From positions 1 to 57,463 of the forward strand of contig JBEKHI010000003.1 of NCBI GenBank assembly GCA_050012355.1: a stretch of DNA of 57,463 bases, read 5' to 3'. Origin of the DNA: JBEKHI01 sp050012355 (GTDB lineage Bacteria > Actinomycetota > Actinomycetes > Streptosporangiales > Streptosporangiaceae). The notes under the pieces are model-generated. The model was not told the DNA's origin. It saw nothing but the letters and a program-made list of their open reading frames with translations, and made no database searches. This document shows, one piece after another, positions 27,111 through 35,245 of this stretch. Both the position numbers and the translations under genes were made by a program. Within the stretch, counting starts at the first letter, position 1. Each line of letters opens with the position of its first letter.

Positions 27111-28055
27111 TCATCCAAGCTCCCATTCCCACGATCGCATCGGCACCCCCAGCACCGTGGCGCCGAGCGTCTCGTTGATCGCGATCATGTGCCCGTTCTG
27201 CTCGGCGTTCCAGGTCATGATCTGCTGTATCCCCGGCTCGGCGGACGACAGCCACGCCAGCATCGCCAACTTAACCGCCAGACCGAGACCATGCCCCCGG
27301 TGTTCGCGGGCAACCGCGGTCAGCTCCTGAAAGCCCCAGCCTGGCCGTTCCGGGTCCGCCCCCAGCTGGGATAGGGCCGCCATCTCGCCGGAATCGGCCA
27401 GCGCGGCCATCGAGTAATAGCGCAGTCCCTGCCCGGTGATCCGGCGATCGGCGCTGCGCACCCGCTCGGCATTCCAGACTTCGGCTTGCCAGCTCGCGTC
27501 CCGGGGCGCGTCGGCGAGCATCGCGTTAATCCCGGCCACCTGGTCGAGCCGGTCCTCGGGCACCGCGCCCGTCCAGGAGATCAAGGAATACCCCGCGGCC
27601 AGCGTCACCGCCGGCCGAGCGCCGACCCGCAGCAGCCGTCGTACTTCGCTAATTCCAGGGGTGCCATAACGACGGATGAAATCTTCCCCCGGTGACCCGG
27701 TCCACGCCCCGGTGGAGATCGTTGACCGGCCGAGTGCCGCACATCGTTCTGATACGAAAGACAACAACGCGGTGCCGGTACCTCGCCTACGGCGGGTCGG
27801 GTGTACGGCGAGTTCGAGCATGGCGAGGTGCTTGTTCTCGTGCTCCGGCAGTTCAAGCTGTAGATAGCCGGTGCCGTCGGCGGTGAGCCAGGTCTCGCGA
27901 GGGTCGCCGGTCCAGCCGGCGCCGATCAGCGTGGCGAACATGGGGTACGACATCGGCGGCACGTAAGGATCGTCGACCGGGCCGGCCGCGACATGCACGG
28001 CGTGGCAAGCGCGGATCAGTTTCTCGTCGTCCGGCTCTACTCGCAGCATCTCCAT
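27111..28055 (-). CDS. Double GNAT-domain acetyltransferase
   Basis: A 314-residue protein with two GNAT folds. The first has LAVHPTRRRRGTGTALLSFV (acetyl-CoA P-loop, R/Q-x-x-G-x-G/A). The second has TAVAREHRGHGLGLAVKLAM, followed by the family's TWNAEQNGHMIAINETLG. The tandem arrangement resembles mycothiol-synthase-like and other actinobacterial two-domain GNATs. Substrate unknown. The ribosome-binding site is weak. Confidence 0.85.
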   Translation of the reverse strand: MEMLRVEPDDEKLIRACHAVHVAAGPVDDPYVPPMSYPMFATLIGAGWTGDPRETWLTADGTGYLQLELPEHENKHLAMLELAVHPTRRRRGTGTALLSFVSERCAALGRSTISTGAWTGSPGEDFIRRYGTPGISEVRRLLRVGARPAVTLAAGYSLISWTGAVPEDRLDQVAGINAMLADAPRDASWQAEVWNAERVRSADRRITGQGLRYYSMAALADSGEMAALSQLGADPERPGWGFQELTAVAREHRGHGLGLAVKLAMLAWLSSAEPGIQQIMTWNAEQNGHMIAINETLGATVLGVPMRSWEWELG

Positions 28056-28144
28056 GACGCCATCACATCTCAGCTAGTGGAACGGCCGCCACTGAATTTC
28101 TGGTGGTAGCGCATCTGCCGTGAATCAGTGCATAATGAGCCCTC

Positions 28145-28762
28145 GTGTTCCTTATCTGGGGTTTGCGGGTCTTCTACCGGACCACCGCGCAGGGAGTCTT
28201 CTACTGCCGCAAGTGCGGCGGCGACCGGAATTACCGTCTTCGCAGCGGCCGGCGGTTCATCACGGTCTTCTTTATCCCGCTCATCCCGCTTAACAAGGTG
28301 GGTGAGCATGTGCAATGCGCGACTTGCAAAACGCGTTACGTGAAGGATGTGCTCCGGGAGCCGACCACCGGCCAGATGCAGTCGGCGCTGGCCGATGGCA
28401 TGCGCGCCGCCGTGGTGGCGATGCTGGCCGCCGGCGCCCCGGTTGGCGGTCCTGCCCGGCAGTTGGCCATAACTACGGTCCGTGAGGCCGGCCGGGCCAG
28501 CTACGACGACGCGGCGCTCCAGGCGGACCTGGCGAAGCCGGCGGGCTCAGCGTCGCTGGATACCGCGCTCGCCGGACTGGCCGCCCAGCTGCGGCCGGAA
28601 GCCAAGGAGCGCTACCTCGAATCGGTGATCCGGGTCGGCATGGCCGACGCGCCGCTGACCACCTCGGAGCGGATCGCGGCCGAGTCGATCGCGGCCGCGC
28701 TCGGCATGACCCAGGCGCAGGCACTCGGAGTGATCACCCTGACCGAGCAGAAGCTGGTATAG
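28145..28762 (+). CDS. Zinc-ribbon TerB-like protein
   Basis: A 205-residue protein. The N-terminal zinc ribbon (CRKC and, about 40 residues on, CATC) has a hydrophobic stretch FITVFFIPLIPL between them, as in the zinc-ribbon_15 group. The C-terminal helical region (YLESVIRVGMADAPLTTSERIAAESIAAALGM) resembles the TerB tellurite-resistance fold. The GTG start is at 28145. Its stop TAG lies within the -10 element assigned to leuA. Function unknown. Confidence 0.75.
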   Translation: MFLIWGLRVFYRTTAQGVFYCRKCGGDRNYRLRSGRRFITVFFIPLIPLNKVGEHVQCATCKTRYVKDVLREPTTGQMQSALADGMRAAVVAMLAAGAPVGGPARQLAITTVREAGRASYDDAALQADLAKPAGSASLDTALAGLAAQLRPEAKERYLESVIRVGMADAPLTTSERIAAESIAAALGMTQAQALGVITLTEQKLV

Positions 28763-28763
28763 T
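28758..28763 (+). promoter_or_regulatory. Candidate leuA -10 element
   Basis: TATAGT at 28758-28763 overlaps the stop codon of the upstream gene. Transcription starting about 7 bases on would place the leader-peptide ATG within a few bases of the transcript 5' end, a leaderless arrangement. No good -35 hexamer is visible. Confidence 0.45.
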
Positions 28764-28773
28764 CACTCCAGTT

Positions 28774-28821
28774 ATGTCTTGCGAGCTGCTCCTCCTTATG
28801 AGCCGCGGCGGGGGCCGATAA
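28774..28821 (+). CDS. leuL: leuA leader peptide MSCELLLLMSRGGGR
   Basis: A 15-codon frame with four consecutive leucine codons (CTG CTC CTC CTT), then arginine/glycine codons, ending TAA 75 bases before leuA. This is the signature of leucine-controlled attenuation as proposed for actinobacterial leuA: a ribosome stalled on uncharged tRNA-Leu changes the folding of the RNA downstream. Too short for ordinary gene finding; identified by reading the leader. Confidence 0.8.
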   Translation: MSCELLLLMSRGGGR

Positions 28822-28841
28822 GGCCGGCTCCCTCGTCGCGG
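28803..28841 (+). promoter_or_regulatory. leuA attenuator stem
   Basis: CCGCGGCGGGGG (28803-28814) can pair with CCCTCGTCGCGG (28830-28841) over 12 positions, counting two G-U pairs. The left arm lies in the leader-peptide frame just beyond the Leu codons, so a stalled ribosome would cover it. A second small hairpin, GCGTG/CACGC, follows near 28850-28867. Which is terminator and which antiterminator is not settled. Confidence 0.5.
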
Positions 28842-28896
28842 GGTTCTTGGCGTGCCTGGCCACACGCGTTCCGCTACAGCCTCGAGGAAGCAGCAA

Positions 28897-30606
28897 ATGA
28901 ATTCTGTATCGCCTGTACGGCCGTCTTCGAGCGGTATGCCCTGTTACCGCTACACCCCGTTCAAACCCGTCGCCCTGCCGGACCGGCAGTGGCCGGGCAA
29001 GTCGATCACCACGGCGCCGCGGTGGCTGTCCACCGACCTGCGCGACGGCAACCAGGCCCTAGTCGACCCGATGTCGCCCGAGCGCAAGCGAGCGATGTTC
29101 GACCTGCTGGTGAAGATGGGCTACAAGGAGATCGAGGTCGGGTTCCCGTCCGCCAGCCAGACTGACTTCGATTTCGTCCGCGAGCTCATCGAGGGTGACA
29201 AGATCCCCGATGACGTGCGGATCTCGGTGCTGACCCAGGCCCGGGAAGACCTGATCGACCGGACCACGCAGTCCCTGGTGGGCGCGGCCCGCTCGACCGT
29301 GCACCTGTACAACGCGACGGCGCCGGAGTTTCGCCGGGTGGTGTTCCGCATCGGACGCGACGAATGCAAGTCGCTCGCCGTGGAGGGAACCCGGCACGTC
29401 GTCGCATACGCGGAAAAATACGGACTTGAGGATTTCGGCTATGAGTATTCGCCGGAGATCTTCATGGACACCGAGCTTGACTTCGCGCTCGAGGTCAGCG
29501 AGGCCGTCATGGACGTGTGGGAGCCGGGCCCCGGCCGGGAGATCATCCTGAACTTCCCGTGCACGGTGGAGCGATCCACGCCGAACGTGTACGCGGACCA
29601 GATCGAGTGGATGTCGCGGAACCTGTCGCGTCGCGAGCACGTGGCCCTCTCGGTGCACACGCACAACGACCGGGGTACCGCGGTCGCCGACGCCGAGCTG
29701 GCGGTGCTGGCCGGGGCTAACCGGATCGAGGGCTGCTTGTTCGGCAATGGGGAGCGTACCGGGAACGTGTGCCTGGTCACCCTGGGGCTCAACCTTTTCT
29801 CGCAGGGTATCGACCCGATGATCGACTTCTCCGACATCGATGAGGTGCGGCGCACCGTCGAGTACTGCAATCAGCTACCCGTGCACCCGCGGCACCCGTA
29901 CGCGGGCGAGCTGGTGTACACCGCGTTCTCGGGGTCGCACCAGGACGCGATCAAGAAGGGCTTCGACGCGCTCTCCGCTGACGCCGAGGCGGCCGGCGTT
30001 CCGGTGTCGTCGTATCCGTGGAAGGTGCCGTATCTGCCGGTCGACCCGCACGACGTCGGCCGCACCTACGAAGCGGTGATCCGGGTCAACAGCCAGTCGG
30101 GCAAGGGCGGTGTGGCCTACCTGATGAAGGAGGAGCACTCCCTCGACCTGCCGCGGCGGCTGCAGATCGAGTTCTCCCGGGTGGTCCAGCAGGTGACCGA
30201 CGACGAGGGCGGCGAGGTCACCGCCGCACAGATGTGGTCGGTGTTCTCGTCGGAGTATCTGGCTCCCGGCTCGGTATCGCTGCTCGGGCACCAGTCGTCG
30301 TCGGTGACGGACTCCAAGCACGTGATGTCCGTCGAGGTCTCGGTGGACGGCGCCCCGCAGGTGGTTGAGGGTGCCGGGAACGGCCCGATCTCCGCGTTCT
30401 GCGACGCGCTGGCGTCGGTCGGCGTGGCGGTCCGGGTACTCGACTACGCCGAGCACGCCATGTCGGCGGGCTCCGACGCGCAGGCAGCGTCCTACGTCGA
30501 GTGCGACGTCAACGGCGAGCCCTACTGGGGCGTCGGCATCGACACCAACACCGCCTCCGCCTCAATGCGCGCGGTCCTGTCCGCGGTAAACCGCGCCCGC
30601 CGCTAG
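28897..30606 (+). CDS. leuA: 2-isopropylmalate synthase
   Basis: First committed enzyme of leucine synthesis, condensing acetyl-CoA with 2-oxoisovalerate. The ATG at 28897 (AGGAAGC upstream) gives 569 residues, the length of the actinobacterial type-2 enzyme. The catalytic barrel shows STDLRDGNQAL and SVHTHNDRGTAVADAELA with GCLFGNGERTGNVCL. The C-terminal regulatory domain (residues about 430 on, SSSVTDSKHVMSVEVSVDG) is the leucine allosteric site. Controlled by the leader peptide upstream. It is followed by a 22-bp hairpin. Confidence 0.96.
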   Translation: MNSVSPVRPSSSGMPCYRYTPFKPVALPDRQWPGKSITTAPRWLSTDLRDGNQALVDPMSPERKRAMFDLLVKMGYKEIEVGFPSASQTDFDFVRELIEGDKIPDDVRISVLTQAREDLIDRTTQSLVGAARSTVHLYNATAPEFRRVVFRIGRDECKSLAVEGTRHVVAYAEKYGLEDFGYEYSPEIFMDTELDFALEVSEAVMDVWEPGPGREIILNFPCTVERSTPNVYADQIEWMSRNLSRREHVALSVHTHNDRGTAVADAELAVLAGANRIEGCLFGNGERTGNVCLVTLGLNLFSQGIDPMIDFSDIDEVRRTVEYCNQLPVHPRHPYAGELVYTAFSGSHQDAIKKGFDALSADAEAAGVPVSSYPWKVPYLPVDPHDVGRTYEAVIRVNSQSGKGGVAYLMKEEHSLDLPRRLQIEFSRVVQQVTDDEGGEVTAAQMWSVFSSEYLAPGSVSLLGHQSSSVTDSKHVMSVEVSVDGAPQVVEGAGNGPISAFCDALASVGVAVRVLDYAEHAMSAGSDAQAASYVECDVNGEPYWGVGIDTNTASASMRAVLSAVNRARR

Positions 30607-30632
30607 GCCCCGCCCACACCCATCTACCGGGG

Positions 30633-30679
30633 GTCGATGCCACATTGGCGCCACCGGGTGGCGCCCATGTGGCATCGAC
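30633..30679. repeat. Paired-palindrome element C, 22-bp hairpin
   Basis: Arms 30633-30654 and 30658-30679 are complementary at 21 of 22 positions with a 3-nt loop. They contain ATGCCACAT and ATGTGGCAT, centres 30 bp apart. Lies between leuA and the convergent GH92 remnant and is very likely a terminator of leuA. Confidence 0.85.
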
Positions 30680-30694
30680 ACCTCATGGATTGGC

Positions 30695-31978
30695 CTATGG
30701 GAGGGTCCAGAGCTGGCCGGTGGTGGCGGTGCAGGTGGCTAGCTCTAGCTGGGTGCTGTTGGTGCCTTCGGCACTGGGGTCAGTGAGGCACAGGGCGGAT
30801 TCGGGGTTGACTAGTTCGCCCGCCGAGTTCTGCTCCCAGATCTGAGCGCCGGTGCCGTTGCAGGTGTGCAGGTCGACTAGCGTGCCGCTGGTCGTTCCCG
30901 CGTCGTCGACATCCATGCAGTCGCCAAACACCTGGAGCGTGTCGTCCGGTGCCACGGTCCACTGCTGCGCGTCGGTGCCGTTGCAGGTGTAGACCTGGAT
31001 CGGGTTGTAGTTCGACGTGCTCGAACTCCGGTCATCGACGCACTTGCCGGTGCCGTTCTCGGTGATCGTGCCCACCGGCTCGGTTACCCCGGTGCCCGGC
31101 GTCCCGTTGTAGGACGGCGGGGCGTCCGCCGCGGCCGTGGCCCAGGAAGACGAGGACGTGCCGAGCGTGAAGTCCAGCGTGGTGGTGCCGGACAGCACGT
31201 CGGCGGCGGGCAGGTAGGCCAGCGACGAGGAGGTCCCGTTGATGGTCAGGCCGTCCACGTAGGGCGCGTCGTCCGCGGCGGCCGGGGCATCGATGGTGAG
31301 AGTGCCGCTGCCGGTCGTTACCACCGCCTCGGTGAACAGCGGGCTGCCGATCGCCAGATCGGCTGTGCCAGGGACCTCCGGGTACAGGCCGAGCGCCGAC
31401 CAGACGTACCAGGAGCTCATCTCGCCCAGGTCGTCGTTGCCGGGGATGCCGCCCGAGCTATCGGACCACAGGTCGTCCTCGATCGCCCGCACAGTGGACT
31501 GTGTCGTATACGGCTCGCCGAACCAGTCGTACTCCCAGGGGAGCTCGATGCTCGGCTCGTTGCCCAGGTTGGCCTGGGTGCCGAGTATGCTGCCCAGTCC
31601 CTGGTACCCGGACAGCACGCTGTTCAGGTAGGAGATCATGTCCGAGTCGCCGCCCTTGAGCGAGGCCAGCTCCGCCAGGTTGAACGGGATGTCCCCGGTG
31701 TAGGTGAACGCGTCTCCCTCCGCGAAGTACAGCGTGAAATCGTTCGTCGCCTCGCAGAAGCCGGATGAGGTGACCGATCCGGTCACCTCATCGGAGCCGA
31801 CCGCGTTGAACGTCGACGACACGTAGACGTTGTCCGGGTCATCCAGCTCGAACTCCAGCGACGGGTCACACCGGCCCTGCGGGGGAGGTGGAGCATTCCG
31901 TCTCCTCGGGTGGGGGTTACCGTGGAGTAACTCCAACGGAGCGTAAGCCCCGCAGTCATCGGTGTAAATGCTCAGCAT
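30695..31978 (-). pseudogene. GH92 alpha-mannosidase with ricin-B domain, 5'-truncated and internally deleted
   Basis: The readable frame encodes pieces of a secreted GH92 exo-alpha-mannosidase. A short N-terminal GH92 fragment (DDPDNVYVSSTFNAVG, SGSVTSSGFC-type block, TLYF) is joined directly to the C-terminal catalytic part (EGDAFTYTGDIPFNLAEL, then IPGNDDLGEMSSWYVWSALG). Several hundred residues that should separate them are missing. The signal peptide is also absent: the first 40 codons (MLSIYTDDCG...) do not look coding. The C-terminal CBM13/ricin-B trefoil has three QxW motifs (QQW, QIW, QLW) and looks intact. Intact GH92 proteins have 750 or more residues before the lectin domain. Probably a decaying gene. 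Confidence 0.75.
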
Positions 31979-32031
31979 CCAACGTCCCGTTGAACGTTTG
32001 GGGTCCTCTGCCGATACGCCACAATGGAGAG

Positions 32032-32787
32032 ATGCAGCGGCACCAGTACGGCGACGACGGGGTGGTGCTGCGTACCCAGAAGCTCGGTGAGGCGGACCGG
32101 ATCATCACCGTGCTGTGCCGCCAGTCGGGCCGGGTCCGGGCGGTGGCCAAGGGCGTGCGCCGTACCAAGTCGCGGCTGGGCGCGCGAGTCGAGCCGTTCA
32201 CTCACGTCGACTTGCTGCTGCACACCGGACGCTCGCTGGACACGATCAGCCAGGCCGAGGTGCTGCGGCCGTACGGAGCTTCGCTAGCGGCCGACTACCC
32301 CAGGTACACGGCGGGCATCGCGATGCTGGAGACCGCGGAGAAGCTCACTCCGGTGGAGAAGGAGCCGTCGCTGCGTCAGTTCCTGCTGCTGGTCGGCGGC
32401 CTGCGCACCCTCACCGAGGGGGAACGCGAACCGCGGCTGGTGCTGGACGCGTATCTGCTGCGCTCGCTGGCGGTCGCCGGGTACGCGCCCGCGCTTGAGG
32501 AGTGCGCGCGCTGCGGTACCCGGGGGAGCGGGCTCACAGCGTTCGCCATCGCCGCGGGCGGGATGGTCTGCCACACTTGCCGCCCGCCGGGCGCCGCTAT
32601 GCCGGCCGCGGCGACCATCGCGCTGATGCTGGCCCTGCTGCGCGGCGACTGGGAACTGGCGGAAAACAGCGAACGCAGGCACCGGGTAGAGTGCAGTGGC
32701 CTGGTGGCCGCCTACCTGCAGTGGCACCTGGAGCACTCGATCAGGTCACTGCGTCACGTGGAGAGGGTGTTAGTTGTCGAGCGTTAG
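32032..32787 (+). CDS. recO: DNA repair protein RecO
   Basis: Recombination mediator that loads RecA with RecR at gaps. 251 residues from the ATG at 32032 (GGAGAG just upstream): N-terminal OB fold (DDGVVLRTQKLGEADRIITVL, GRVRAVAKGVRRTKSRLG) and the C-terminal helical domain with the zinc-type CARCG...CHTC pair. The open frame from 31888 is overextended. It overlaps uppS by 14 bp, the conserved recO-uppS pair. Confidence 0.94.
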   Translation: MQRHQYGDDGVVLRTQKLGEADRIITVLCRQSGRVRAVAKGVRRTKSRLGARVEPFTHVDLLLHTGRSLDTISQAEVLRPYGASLAADYPRYTAGIAMLETAEKLTPVEKEPSLRQFLLLVGGLRTLTEGEREPRLVLDAYLLRSLAVAGYAPALEECARCGTRGSGLTAFAIAAGGMVCHTCRPPGAAMPAAATIALMLALLRGDWELAENSERRHRVECSGLVAAYLQWHLEHSIRSLRHVERVLVVER

Positions 32788-33571
32788 GCCCCCTGATCCG
32801 CATTCGAGCGGAGTTCGGCCGCCAGCCATACCGAAGGATCTCGTCCCGCGGCACATCGCCGTGGTGATGGACGGTGACGGCCGGTGGGCCAAGAAGCGCG
32901 GGCTGCCGCGCACCGAGGGACACAAGGAAGGCGAGTCGTCGCTGCTCGACGTCATCATGGGCGCGATCGAGCTTGGCGTTCCTTACCTGTCCGCGTACGC
33001 GTTCTCCACCGAGAACTGGCGGCGGTCACCGGACGAGGTGCGGTTCCTGATGGGGTTCAACCGGGACGTCATCCACCGTCGCCGTGACCTGCTGAGCGAG
33101 ATGGGCGTGCGGATCGTCTGGTCGGGCCGGGCGAAACGGTTGTGGCGCAGCGTGATCGGCGAGCTGCAGGACGCCGAGCAGCTGTCGGCGGATAACAACG
33201 TGCTGACGTTGCAGTTCTGCGTGAACTACGGCGGTCAGGCGGAGATCGCGGATGCCACCGCGGCGATCGCGGCCGATGTCGCGGCTGGGAAGCTGCGGGC
33301 CGACAAGATCACCGAGAAGACAATCACCAAGTACCTGTACCACCCGGAAGTACCCGAGGTTGACCTGTTCGTCCGCTCGTCGGGGGAGCAGCGCTTCTCG
33401 AACTTTTTGCTGTGGCAATCCGCGTACGCGGAACTAGTCTTTCTCGACACACTGTGGCCGGATTTCGACCGGCGAGATTTGTGGCGAGCGTGCGAGATTT
33501 ACGCATCACGCGATCGGCGTTATGGCGGAGCGATACCGAACGAAATCGCCGCCGACGTCGTCAGTGAGTGA
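32774..33571 (+). CDS. uppS: Isoprenyl transferase (cis-prenyl diphosphate synthase)
   Basis: Makes the polyprenyl diphosphate carrier used in cell-wall synthesis. 265 residues from a TTG with GGAGAGGGTG upstream, overlapping recO by 14 bp. Family blocks: AVVMDGDGRWAKKRGLPRTE (residues about 30-49), YAFSTENWRRS, CVNYGGQAEI, and DLFVRSSGEQRFSNFLLWQS with ELVF. The invariant Asp is D33, but the next conserved residue, Asn in MDGNGRW, is Asp (D35, codon GAC), one base from the expected AAC. Whether this is a real variant or a sequence error matters for activity. Confidence 0.94.
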   Translation: MSSVRPPDPHSSGVRPPAIPKDLVPRHIAVVMDGDGRWAKKRGLPRTEGHKEGESSLLDVIMGAIELGVPYLSAYAFSTENWRRSPDEVRFLMGFNRDVIHRRRDLLSEMGVRIVWSGRAKRLWRSVIGELQDAEQLSADNNVLTLQFCVNYGGQAEIADATAAIAADVAAGKLRADKITEKTITKYLYHPEVPEVDLFVRSSGEQRFSNFLLWQSAYAELVFLDTLWPDFDRRDLWRACEIYASRDRRYGGAIPNEIAADVVSE

Positions 33572-33679
33572 ACTGCTGCGCAACATAAGCACACTGCGTT
33601 CACGCATACAACGTTTCTAAGCTGGGAACACAACCCCCCGGAGGGATCAGCCTGCGCAAACGCGAATTCGGGGGTGCAC

Positions 33680-35146
33680 ATGCGTCGCGCGGCACTAGCC
33701 GTTGTTATCTGCGGACTTGCCTTGGGGGGAAGTACCGTACCGGCGTCAGCCGGAGAAATCGGCACACAGACTGTCAGCTACGAGGGATACGAGATCACCG
33801 TTCCCGCGTCCTGGCCGGTGTACTGGCTCGCACACGATCCGCAGCAATGCGTACGTTACGACGTGCACGCGGTCTACCTAGGAACGCCGGGACCTAATCA
33901 GCAGTGCCCGCCCCGGCTCGTCGGGCGCACCGACACGGTGTCCATCGCCTCGCCGATGAACTTCCAGCTCGCGGCGGCGAGTGCCGCATCGGCGCAGCCC
34001 GGCATGACCGGCGGCAGCGTGGTGCGGCTGGTGCCCGGCCTGGACGCGTCCATCGTCGAGGACAACTCGGCCCATCAGCTCCGCGTCGCGCTTCGCGACA
34101 CCGGAAACACCGTCGCGACCGCGACCTACGGCAACAGTTCGGGCGCGATGAGCCAGGTTCTCGCCACGCTCCGCAAGTCGCCGCCAGTGGCTTCGCCGGT
34201 CGCTTCGGTCTCGCGGGTGGTGGCGGCGGCGCGGGTCGCCGCTCGGCCGGCGCGGGCGATGCAGCAGGCGGGACCGGTCGTCCGGGTGGCTGGTGAGCGG
34301 GACACGATCAAGCTGCCGGACGGAATGGTCGTCGTGCGGGTGCAGCCCACCACCATCTCGCTGCCCGACGGTGCGCCACCGGCCCGGCCGTCATCGGCGC
34401 CCACGCCGGTCCGCACCGTGGCGAGAGTTAAGCCAGCCCGGCCGAACGCCACCGCGCCTGCCCTGCTGTCCGGGTTCGATACCTGTACCGCGCCGTCGCT
34501 GGCCGCGATGCGTGCGTGGCGGTCTAAATACGCCGTCGCCGGTATCTACATAGGCGGGGCCAACATGGCCTGCGACTACGGGAACCTGTCCGCTTCCTGG
34601 GTGCGGTCGGTGACCGGGATGGGCTGGGGGCTGCTGCCTGTCTACGTTGGGCTGCAAGCCCCGTGTTACGGCTACGGCGACATGATCAGTGCCCGCTATG
34701 CCGCCGCGCAGGGCGCGGGCGCCGCCGAGGCCGCGGCCAAGGACGCCGCGACGTTCGGCCTGCCCGTCGGCTCACCCGTTTACTACGACATGGAGGCTTA
34801 CAACGAGGCAAACCGGAGCTGCGTATCCACGGTGCTGAAATTCCTCGGCGCTTGGACGGAAACGCTGAATCAGCACCATTACCTATCCGGCGTTTACTCG
34901 AGCGAGGATTCCGGTGTGCAGGACCTTCAGACGGCAGCGGTCGCCGGCAAGATCATCGAACCGCAGGCCATCTGGTTCGCGCTCTGGGACAACGAGCGGA
35001 ACCTGATCGGCGGTCCGGTGCTCGGACCCCGGCCGTGGTTGATCAGTGACCGGGTCAAGCAGTACGCGGGCGGGCACAATCAGAAGGTCGGCGGGATCAC
35101 CCTGAACATCGACTCGGACTTGGTGGGTGGCCCCGTCGCCCGATAA
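33680..35146 (+). CDS. Secreted DUF1906 glycoside-hydrolase-like protein
   Basis: A 488-residue exported protein. Signal peptide MRRAALAVVICGLALGGS...ASA. An N-terminal domain of about 140 residues without known family is followed by an Ala/Val/Pro/Arg-rich linker. The C-terminal DUF1906 domain (GFDTCTAPSLAAMRAW, GIYIGGANMAC, VGSPVYYDMEAYN) is a TIM-barrel fold related to GH25-like cell-wall hydrolases (Rv2525c type). The start is set at the ATG 33680, five bases after GGGGG; a GTG two codons earlier is possible. Alone between uppS and glyS. Confidence 0.8.
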   Translation: MRRAALAVVICGLALGGSTVPASAGEIGTQTVSYEGYEITVPASWPVYWLAHDPQQCVRYDVHAVYLGTPGPNQQCPPRLVGRTDTVSIASPMNFQLAAASAASAQPGMTGGSVVRLVPGLDASIVEDNSAHQLRVALRDTGNTVATATYGNSSGAMSQVLATLRKSPPVASPVASVSRVVAAARVAARPARAMQQAGPVVRVAGERDTIKLPDGMVVVRVQPTTISLPDGAPPARPSSAPTPVRTVARVKPARPNATAPALLSGFDTCTAPSLAAMRAWRSKYAVAGIYIGGANMACDYGNLSASWVRSVTGMGWGLLPVYVGLQAPCYGYGDMISARYAAAQGAGAAEAAAKDAATFGLPVGSPVYYDMEAYNEANRSCVSTVLKFLGAWTETLNQHHYLSGVYSSEDSGVQDLQTAAVAGKIIEPQAIWFALWDNERNLIGGPVLGPRPWLISDRVKQYAGGHNQKVGGITLNIDSDLVGGPVAR

Positions 35147-35245
35147 TGGTTTCCTGGTTAACACCTGGTACCCGATAAGCTGGTGGTTTGTTTACAGGGA
35201 CCGATTTTACGAGCCCGCCGACCGCCAGCCGGATGGAGACCATAC

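Noticed and set aside
31888..32031. N-terminal extension of recO
   Set aside because: The ATG at 32032 has GGAGAG upstream and matches the family N terminus; the extension overlaps the broken GH92 start and is not conserved-looking.
33572..33679. Possible c-di-AMP (ydaO) riboswitch before the DUF1906 gene
   Set aside because: Such riboswitches often precede actinobacterial cell-wall hydrolases, but the gap is only about 108 bp and the conserved ydaO blocks are not visible.
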